11,903 bases of DNA from Gammaproteobacteria bacterium (GTDB taxonomy: Bacteria; Pseudomonadota; Gammaproteobacteria; UBA9214), in NCBI GenBank assembly GCA_029881775.1, contig JAOULY010000032.1:1-11903 (forward strand). The letters are read 5' to 3'. The notes below the pieces were generated by a model, which was not told where the DNA came from, searched no databases, and was given only the letters and a program-made list of their open reading frames with translations. The translations under genes were made by a program, and so were the position numbers. Positions within the stretch are counted from its first letter, which is position 1. Every line of letters starts with the position of its first letter. Of the stretch, positions 7,818-11,903 are shown in pieces.

Positions 7818-7822
7818 AGGAG
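7818..7822 (+). promoter_or_regulatory. Ribosome-binding site that fixes the TTG start of rpsT
   Basis: AGGAG at 7818-7822 lies 7 nt before the TTG at 7830-7832, the normal spacing. No ATG or GTG in frame fits a Shine-Dalgarno sequence near this point. This site and the conserved S20 N-terminus decide the start. Confidence 0.8.
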
Positions 7823-7829
7823 CAGTTCC

Positions 7830-8090
7830 TTGGCAAACTCAGCACAGGCCATCAAGCGCGCACGTCAGGCAGAAAATAGTCGTCAGCTAAACGCCAGCCA
7901 GCGTTCAAACATGCGTACGTACATCAAGAAAGTCATCAACGCGATCGAGAGCGGTGACAAGGACGCAGCCAGCGCCGCCTTCAAGGTAGCCGTGCCGGTT
8001 ATCGACAGCGCCGCCGGCAAGGGCCTGATTCATGCCAACAAGGCAGCCCGGCACAAACGTCGCCTGAACCAGCACATCCGCGCGCTGTAA
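7830..8090 (+). CDS. rpsT: 30S ribosomal protein S20
   Basis: S20 binds 16S rRNA early in 30S subunit assembly. The protein has 86 residues (E. coli 87), strongly basic and helical, with family stretches near NASQRSNMRTYIKKV and KGLIHANKAARHK. The reading frame stays open 37 codons further upstream, but that extension covers the promoter and is not S20-like. The TTG start with AGGAG seven bases upstream gives MANSAQAIKRARQ, the normal N-terminus. E. coli rpsT also starts with UUG, and there the weak start codon is part of S20 feedback control of its own translation, so the same control is plausible here. The gene is a single transcription unit: its own promoter at 7764-7792 and a hairpin terminator 18 nt after the stop. 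It diverges from murJ and converges on proB. Confidence 0.97.
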   Translation: MANSAQAIKRARQAENSRQLNASQRSNMRTYIKKVINAIESGDKDAASAAFKVAVPVIDSAAGKGLIHANKAARHKRRLNQHIRAL

Positions 8091-8108
8091 ACACCCGTTG
8101 AATTCAAT

Positions 8109-8139
8109 AAAAAAGCCGGTCATCTGACCGGCTTTTTTT
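8109..8139. terminator. Bidirectional intrinsic terminator between rpsT and proB
   Basis: GCCGGTC (8115-8121) and GACCGGC (8126-8132) form a perfect 7-bp stem with the loop ATCT, flanked by six A (8109-8114) on the left and seven T (8133-8139) on the right. Each strand therefore shows a GC-rich hairpin followed by a T-run. It lies 18 nt after the rpsT stop and 6 nt after the proB stop, so it can end both convergent transcripts. Confidence 0.92.
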
Positions 8140-8145
8140 CGTCTG

Positions 8146-9276
8146 TCACGACTGCGTGAGCACCAGGTTATCACGGTGAATCAGCTCGGGCTCGTCGATA
8201 TAACCAAGCAGTTCCTCGATCCGGTTGCTGGCCTGGCCGGCGATACGGGCCGCATCCGTTGTATTGTAATTCACCAGCCCACGCGCAATCTCCCTGCCAT
8301 CCGGATCGATACAGGCGACCAGGTCGCCGCGATCAAAATGACCCTCGACGGCCACCACGCCGACCGGCAACAGGCTTCTGCCGGACGTGTGCAATACGCG
8401 ACTGGCACCTTCATCCAGCTGCAGGCGTCCGCGCACCTGCAGTTGGCCTGCCAGCCATTGTTTGCGTGCAGCCAGCGGCTCCCTCGTCGGGTACAGGCGT
8501 GTACCCAGCGTGTCATCAGCGGCAATGCGTTGCAGGACATTGTCATCCCTGCCCGGCACGATCATGGTCAGCGCACCGGAACGTGCCGCGCGCCGCGCCG
8601 CGCGCACTTTTGTCAGCATGCCACCACGTCCGAGCGCACCCCCGGTGGCCGCGGCCATGGTCTCCAGCGTCAGGTCATCGGCCTGCGCCTCGCTGATCAG
8701 CCCGGCGGCCGGGTTGCTGCGGGGATCACTGTCGAACATGCCCTGCTGGTCGGTCAGGAAAATCAGCAGGTCCGCCTCGACCAGGTTGGCAACGAGTGCC
8801 GCGAGAGTATCGTTGTCGCCAAAGCGGATTTCTTCCGTGGTCACCGTGTCGTTTTCATTGACCACCGGGATCACGCCGAGAGCCAGCAGGGTCCGCAAGG
8901 TACTGCGCGCATTCAGGTAGCGCTGGCGGTTTGCGAGATCATCATGCGTCAGCAACACCTGCGCGGTGTGCAGACCGTAAGTCTTGAAGCGTGATTCGTA
9001 CGCCTGGATCAGTCCCATCTGGCCAACGGCAGCGGCGGCCTGCAGATCGTGCAGTGCATGCGGGCGGCGGGTCCAGCCAAGCCGTGTCATACCTTCGGCA
9101 ACGGCACCGGATGAAACCAGTAGCACTTCGTGACCCGCGGCGCGCAGGGCAGCCATCTGTTCGACCCAGCTGTCGATTGCGTCAATGGCGAGTCCCTGCC
9201 CGTCATTGGTCAACAGGGAACTGCCGATCTTGATGACCCAGCGGTGACACTCGCTGCATTTGATTTTACTTTGCAT
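8146..9276 (-). CDS. proB: Glutamate 5-kinase (ProB) with C-terminal PUA domain
   Basis: ProB makes glutamyl-5-phosphate from glutamate and ATP, the first and usually proline-inhibited step of proline synthesis. From ATG 9276 it has 376 residues (E. coli 367). The amino-acid-kinase domain shows WVIKIGSSLLT with K16, LLVSSGAVAEG near 52-62, the substrate loop VVNENDTVTTEEIRFGDND, and GGMLTKVRAA in the nucleotide region. A PUA domain occupies roughly residues 275-370. A GTG at 9279-9277 directly precedes the ATG, giving one more residue; an AAGAGA ribosome-binding site could serve either codon. ATG is preferred. The N-terminus contains CSECH, absent from the ProB sequences I remember. proA is not adjacent. 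The gene follows obgE after a 206-bp gap containing repeats and ends at the terminator shared with rpsT. Confidence 0.97.
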   Translation of the reverse strand: MQSKIKCSECHRWVIKIGSSLLTNDGQGLAIDAIDSWVEQMAALRAAGHEVLLVSSGAVAEGMTRLGWTRRPHALHDLQAAAAVGQMGLIQAYESRFKTYGLHTAQVLLTHDDLANRQRYLNARSTLRTLLALGVIPVVNENDTVTTEEIRFGDNDTLAALVANLVEADLLIFLTDQQGMFDSDPRSNPAAGLISEAQADDLTLETMAAATGGALGRGGMLTKVRAARRAARSGALTMIVPGRDDNVLQRIAADDTLGTRLYPTREPLAARKQWLAGQLQVRGRLQLDEGASRVLHTSGRSLLPVGVVAVEGHFDRGDLVACIDPDGREIARGLVNYNTTDAARIAGQASNRIEELLGYIDEPELIHRDNLVLTQS

Positions 9277-9292
9277 CACTGCAATCTCTTTT

Positions 9293-9392
9293 ACTCTCTC
9301 CCACCCAGGGGGAGTGTTGGGGAGAGGAAATCAGACAGTGACTGGCTGATACTGCATCCCCTCTCCCTGGCCCTCTCCCGGAGTGAGAGGGA
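9293..9392. repeat. Inverted pair of CTCTCCC/GGGAGAG intergenic repeats between obgE and proB
   Basis: Two related units of about 35 nt face each other: 9293-9327 and 9358-9392. Reverse-complementing the second and aligning it to the first gives roughly two-thirds identity by eye. The right unit has a perfect 7-bp hairpin, CCCTCTC (9371-9377) with GAGAGGG (9385-9391). The inner ends also pair, GGGAGAGG (9320-9327) with CCTCTCCC (9360-9367). Short repeats of this sequence type recur between genes in many proteobacteria, but I cannot assign a family name. The rest of the 206-bp gap (9280-9485) shows no gene, and the obgE side has no clear terminator. Confidence 0.65.
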
Positions 9393-9485
9393 ATGTTTGT
9401 TTTGCCTGGTTTGAAAGCCACCGGCACGGGAAAACAGTCAAGATAATGTAGCCTTTATCGTAACCGTGCAAGCATGCAGCCTCGA

Positions 9486-10535
9486 TCAGGCGGGTGGTTC
9501 CGGCACACTGTCATCACCGTCCGCATCGGCAGCGCGTGTCTTCTCCACGTGTTGCATCACGGCCTGTACCAGTGCATCGGTACCCTCGCCTGCAAGCGCT
9601 GATATCTCGAACACCGGCCCCTGCCAGTCCAGCTTGTTGATAATTGCCGCCCGCCGTGCCGCGCGTTCCTCCGGCGGCACCAGGTCCATCTTGTTCAGCA
9701 CCAGCCAGCGCTCACGTGATGCCAGCTCATCACTGAATGCCCGCAGTTCCGCCACGATGGTTGCCACATCCTCCGGCGAATCGCCAAGCGGCCCCATGTC
9801 AACGAGATGCAGCAGCAGTCGCGTGCGTGACAGGTGCTTGAGAAACTGTATACCGAGGCCGGCGCCTTCCGCCGCCCCCTCGATCAGGCCGGGCACATCT
9901 GCCATGACAAAACTGCGGTGCCCGTTTGCTGCCACCACGCCGAGATTCGGGTGCAGGGTGGTAAACGGGTAATCAGCCACCTTCGGTCGCGCGGACGACA
10001 CCTTGCTGATGAGGGTCGACTTGCCGGCATTGGGCTTACCCAGCAGACCGACATCGGCCAGCAGTTTCAATTCCAGCCGCAGCCGGCGTTTCTCGCCCGG
10101 AGTACCGGGCTTGGACTGGCGCGGCGCGCGGTTGGTGGAACTCTTGAAACGCGCATTACCGAGACCGTGAAAACCACCCCGCGCCACCAGCATCCGCTGG
10201 CCATCCCGCACCAGGTCGCCAAGCAACTCATCGGTCTCGTCTTCATGTACAACCGTGCCTACCGGCACCTTTACGATCAGGTCTTCGCCGGATTGACCGG
10301 TCTTGTTACGCCCCATACCGGCCCTGCCACGCGGCGCGACGAATTTGCGCGTATGCCTGAAATCGACCAGCGTGTTGATACTGCTGTCGGCCTCGAGAAA
10401 TACACTACCGCCATCACCACCGTCACCGCCGTCGGGCCCGCCCATGGCGATGTATTTCTCGCGCCGGAAACTGACACAACCGTTCCCGCCGTCGCCGGCG
10501 CGGACCTCTATCAGTGCCTCGTCAATAAATTTCAT
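9486..10535 (-). CDS. obgE: Obg-family GTPase ObgE/CgtA
   Basis: ObgE is a GTPase that binds the 50S subunit during ribosome assembly and links to the stringent response. The 349 residues begin with the glycine-rich Obg fold (about 1-158; MGGPDGGDGGDGGS at 31-44 is typical). The G domain shows G1 GKPNAGKST at 166-174, switch I FTTLHP at 191-196, G3 DVPG at 213-216, G4 NKMD at 281-284 and G5 SAL at 312-314. After the G domain only a short acidic tail remains (ADADGDDSVPEPPA), so the protein is about 40 residues shorter than E. coli ObgE. The ATG at 10535-10533 gives the standard MKFIDEA start. It lies downstream of rplU-rpmA, the usual order, but an intrinsic terminator stands between rpmA and obgE. 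No convincing separate promoter is visible. Confidence 0.98.
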   Translation of the reverse strand: MKFIDEALIEVRAGDGGNGCVSFRREKYIAMGGPDGGDGGDGGSVFLEADSSINTLVDFRHTRKFVAPRGRAGMGRNKTGQSGEDLIVKVPVGTVVHEDETDELLGDLVRDGQRMLVARGGFHGLGNARFKSSTNRAPRQSKPGTPGEKRRLRLELKLLADVGLLGKPNAGKSTLISKVSSARPKVADYPFTTLHPNLGVVAANGHRSFVMADVPGLIEGAAEGAGLGIQFLKHLSRTRLLLHLVDMGPLGDSPEDVATIVAELRAFSDELASRERWLVLNKMDLVPPEERAARRAAIINKLDWQGPVFEISALAGEGTDALVQAVMQHVEKTRAADADGDDSVPEPPA

Positions 10536-10566
10536 CTGGCCGTTCCGGGTTCATTACGCCATAAGC

Positions 10567-10594
10567 AAAAAAGCCCCGCCGATGGCGGGGCTTT
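10567..10594 (-). terminator. Intrinsic terminator after rpmA
   Basis: On the minus strand, GCCCCGCC (10591-10584 complement pairing with 10580-10573) forms an 8-bp, almost all-GC stem with a 3-nt loop, extended by three A-T pairs, and is followed by a run of six T (complement of 10572-10567). It lies between the rpmA stop and the obgE start. Directly on its rpmA side is the 12-bp perfect palindrome GCATGATCATGC (10595-10606). The structure should end or reduce the rplU-rpmA transcript before obgE. Confidence 0.88.
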
Positions 10595-10615
10595 GCATGA
10601 TCATGCGGCTACGCC

Positions 10616-10873
10616 TCAGGCAGAGACGATATCCACGAATTTGCGTTTCTTCGAGCCACGCTGGATAAACCGGACAACACCGTCCGCTTTTGCAAACAGC
10701 GTGTGGTCCCGCCCGCAGCCAACATTGACGCCGGGGTGAAAATGAGTACCGCGCTGCCTGACCAGGATATTGCCGGCAAGTACTGTTTCGCCACCGTAGC
10801 GTTTGACGCCAAGGCGTTTGGATTCTGAATCGCGGCCGTTACGGGTACTGCCGCCTGCTTTCTTATGTGCCAT
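10616..10873 (-). CDS. rpmA: 50S ribosomal protein L27
   Basis: L27 is a small basic protein whose N-terminus reaches the peptidyl-transferase centre. The 85 residues match the usual length, starting MAHKKAGGSTRNGRDS and containing GNILVRQRGTHFHPG and the signature VGCGRDHTLFAKADG. The protein starts directly with MAHKKAGG and shows no cleavable leader of the kind found in Firmicutes. The ATG at 10873-10871 has AGAGGA seven nt upstream. The gene begins 25 nt after the rplU stop and shares the rplU promoter. It is followed by a strong terminator ahead of obgE. Confidence 0.98.
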   Translation of the reverse strand: MAHKKAGGSTRNGRDSESKRLGVKRYGGETVLAGNILVRQRGTHFHPGVNVGCGRDHTLFAKADGVVRFIQRGSKKRKFVDIVSA

Positions 10874-10898
10874 TGAGGTGTCCTCTTACTACCGGGCG

Positions 10899-11210
10899 CT
10901 AGCCGGTGATACCGGTAATTTCGACTTCTGTGTAGTTCTGGCGGTGACCCATGCGCTTCATGTGATGCTTGCGCCGACGGAACTTGATGATATGCACCTT
11001 GTCGCCGCGACCGTGCGCCTTGACCGTTGCCGTCACCTTGCCGCCATCGACCAGCGGAGTGCCGATCTTCACCTGCTCGCCTTCACCGACCATCAGTACC
11101 TGGTCGAACTCGACAGCGTCGCCTGCATTGGCATCAATTGTCTCGATACGCAGGGTATCACCCTGGGAGACACGATACTGTTTACCGCCCGTCTTGATTA
11201 CCGCATACAT
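10899..11210 (-). CDS. rplU: 50S ribosomal protein L21
   Basis: L21 binds 23S rRNA in the 50S subunit. The 103 residues equal the E. coli length, beginning MYAVIKTGGKQYRVSQGD and ending with the basic signature KFRRRKHHMKRMGHRQNYTEVEITGI. The frame is open ten codons further upstream to an ATG at 11240, but that codon lies in the leader hairpin. The ATG at 11210-11208 has GGAG nine nt upstream and gives the conserved N-terminus, so it is the chosen start. Transcription comes from a near-consensus promoter at 11287-11259. The gene leads the rplU-rpmA unit, diverges from ispB, and may be self-regulated through its structured leader, though this is only inferred. Confidence 0.98.
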   Translation of the reverse strand: MYAVIKTGGKQYRVSQGDTLRIETIDANAGDAVEFDQVLMVGEGEQVKIGTPLVDGGKVTATVKAHGRGDKVHIIKFRRRKHHMKRMGHRQNYTEVEITGITG

Positions 11211-11230
11211 ACTCAGAAACTCCGCGTAAA

Positions 11231-11246
11231 TCGACATCATTGTCGA
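11231..11246 (-). promoter_or_regulatory. Hairpin in the rplU mRNA leader
   Basis: TCGACA and TGTCGA are perfect reverse complements around a 4-nt loop (ATGA on the minus strand). The hairpin falls in the middle of the predicted leader of about 42 nt, between the promoter and the GGAG ribosome-binding site of rplU. It could be a protein-binding or stability element. No known ribosomal-protein leader family is recognised. Confidence 0.45.
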
Positions 11247-11258
11247 AAAAGGCCGCTA

Positions 11259-11287
11259 ATCATAATGATTGCATCCGTGCAGGTCAA
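11259..11287 (-). promoter_or_regulatory. Sigma-70 promoter of rplU-rpmA
   Basis: The minus strand reads TTGACC (11287-11282), a 17-nt spacer, and TATGAT (11264-11259): five of six matches at both hexamers with ideal spacing. The predicted start is near 11252. The -10 overlaps the palindrome AATCATAATGATT (11258-11270). This is the best overall promoter in the window and suits a ribosomal-protein operon. Confidence 0.82.
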
Positions 11288-11344
11288 TCGGCCAGCCACA
11301 GACCGGGCCGGGATCCGCGAACAATTTCCCTTGTGGCGCCGTGC

Positions 11345-11361
11345 GTTTAAGACCGTTAAAC
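11345..11361. promoter_or_regulatory. Perfect inverted repeat upstream of ispB, operator-like
   Basis: GTTTAA (11345-11350) and TTAAAC (11356-11361) are exact reverse complements around 5 nt (GACCG), a 17-bp dyad about 63 bp before the ispB ATG. Just beyond it a weak -35-like TTGTCT (11363-11368) is present, with no good -10 at the right spacing. The dyad could be a repressor or activator site for ispB. No known regulator is recognised. Confidence 0.35.
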
Positions 11362-11423
11362 TTGTCTGTCTGACATGGAACGCATTATTGGCGCAGGACA
11401 TCCCCTCGCAAGAAAATCAAAAT

Positions 11424-11903
11424 ATGCTTAAAATAGTTAAAAATCAAGAAGTTAATAAAATAGACGCGATCAGGGAGCTGCTTCAGGCTGATCTGGAGGC
11501 TGTCAATAGCCTGATTCGCAGCAGCCTGTACAGCGATGTCGCCCTGATTAACCAGCTTTCGCACTACATTATCAATAGCGGCGGCAAGCGCCTGCGACCC
11601 ATGCTGGTCCTGCTGTCGGCCAATGCCTGCCGCTACAGCGGCGACCAGCACATCAACCTGGCGGCAGTGATCGAATTTATCCATACGGCCACCCTGCTGC
11701 ATGATGATGTCGTCGACGGCTCACAGCTGCGTCGGGGCAACATGACCGCCAACGCGGTCTGGGGCAATGAAGCCAGTGTCCTGGTCGGTGATTTTCTCTA
11801 CTCGCGCGCCTTTGAAATGATGGTGAATGCCAATGACATGCGCATTATGGAAATCATGTCACACACCACCAATACCATTGCCGAGGGCGAAGTATTGCAA
11901 CTG
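11424..11903 (+). CDS. ispB: Octaprenyl/long-chain polyprenyl diphosphate synthase IspB (5' part)
   Basis: This trans-prenyltransferase extends FPP with IPP to make the side chain of ubiquinone and menaquinone. The window holds the first 160 codons, open to the edge, out of roughly 320 in the family. Visible motifs are GGKRLRP at 53-59 (diphosphate binding), IEFIHTATLLHDDVVD at 83-98 with the first aspartate-rich motif D94, D95, D98, the arginine pair R103-R104, NEASVLVGDF near 115-124 and IAEGEVLQL at the end. The second aspartate-rich motif lies outside the window. The ATG at 11424 has no strong Shine-Dalgarno sequence, and the first 15 codons are unusually AT-rich (LKIVKNQEVNKI). A TTG in frame at 11388 with GGAA upstream is a less likely start. 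Product chain length cannot be read here. The gene diverges from rplU, as is common in this group. Confidence 0.96.
   Translation, partial: MLKIVKNQEVNKIDAIRELLQADLEAVNSLIRSSLYSDVALINQLSHYIINSGGKRLRPMLVLLSANACRYSGDQHINLAAVIEFIHTATLLHDDVVDGSQLRRGNMTANAVWGNEASVLVGDFLYSRAFEMMVNANDMRIMEIMSHTTNTIAEGEVLQL

Noticed and set aside
7719..7829. Upstream extension of the rpsT frame by 37 codons
   Set aside because: It would read through the TTGACA promoter and yields an arginine-rich stretch not found in S20; the TTG with AGGAG gives the normal protein.
9244..9258. CSECH near the N-terminus of ProB as a heme c (CxxCH) site
   Set aside because: ProB is a cytoplasmic kinase with no signal peptide here, and a single CxxCH can occur by chance; it is noted only as a local oddity.
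9420..9450. A separate proB promoter at TTGACT (minus strand) in the obgE-proB gap
   Set aside because: The -35-like hexamer is good, but the sequence 17 nt downstream (GCTTTC) is not a plausible -10, so I did not list it.
11211..11240. Longer rplU start at ATG 11240 adding ten residues
   Set aside because: It has no ribosome-binding site, sits in the leader hairpin, and adds residues absent from L21; ATG 11210 has GGAG and the conserved MYAVIKTGGKQYRV start.
11258..11270. AATCATAATGATT as a Fur-type iron box over the rplU promoter
   Set aside because: It is only a 13-bp AT-rich palindrome with a partial resemblance to the Fur consensus, and iron control of L21 has no support; it overlaps a TATGAT -10, which explains the composition.
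11385..11702. A 105-codon open frame on the minus strand at the right edge
   Set aside because: It is antisense to the motif-rich 5' part of ispB and shows no recognisable domain.

Overview
The window is a housekeeping block from a gammaproteobacterium, fairly GC-rich by eye. The gene order ispH, fkpB, lspA, ileS, ribF, murJ, rpsT, proB, obgE, rpmA, rplU, ispB is, from memory, the order found in Pseudomonas and many other Gammaproteobacteria. The sequence alone does not fix the genus. I saw no mobile-element genes, CRISPR array, tRNA, rRNA or foreign-looking island, and every full-length coding region belongs to a well-known family.

Layout. Bases 1-7582 are one minus-strand series, transcribed from right to left: murJ (lipid II flippase), ribF (FMN/FAD synthesis), ileS (isoleucyl-tRNA synthetase), lspA (lipoprotein signal peptidase), fkpB (SlpA-type prolyl isomerase), ispH (last step of the MEP isoprenoid pathway), and the first 17 codons of an FAD-dependent oxidoreductase, possibly thiO. 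Most gaps are 1-44 bp. The exceptions are 106 bp before ileS and 113 bp before ispH; the latter holds an inverted pair of Pseudomonas-type REP sequences. Next comes a 247-bp divergent control region and the plus-strand rpsT (ribosomal protein S20), which has a strong promoter and a TTG start. A short bidirectional terminator separates rpsT from the convergent proB (glutamate 5-kinase).

Bases 8146-11210 are a second minus-strand series: rplU, rpmA, obgE, proB. rplU and rpmA (L21 and L27) share a near-consensus promoter and are followed by a strong intrinsic terminator. obgE (ribosome-assembly GTPase) starts only about 30 nt past that terminator, so it probably depends on read-through. A 206-bp gap between obgE and proB carries a second, different inverted repeat pair of the CTCTCCC/GGGAGAG kind. 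At the right edge, ispB (long-chain polyprenyl diphosphate synthase) diverges from rplU and runs off the window.

The genes cluster around translation (ileS, rpsT, rplU, rpmA, obgE), envelope building (murJ, lspA) and isoprenoids (ispH makes the C5 precursors, ispB makes the quinone tail). The points most worth a second look are in the gaps: the two repeat doublets, the hairpin in the rplU leader, the inverted repeat upstream of ispB, and the terminator between rpmA and obgE. No previously undescribed system is evident.
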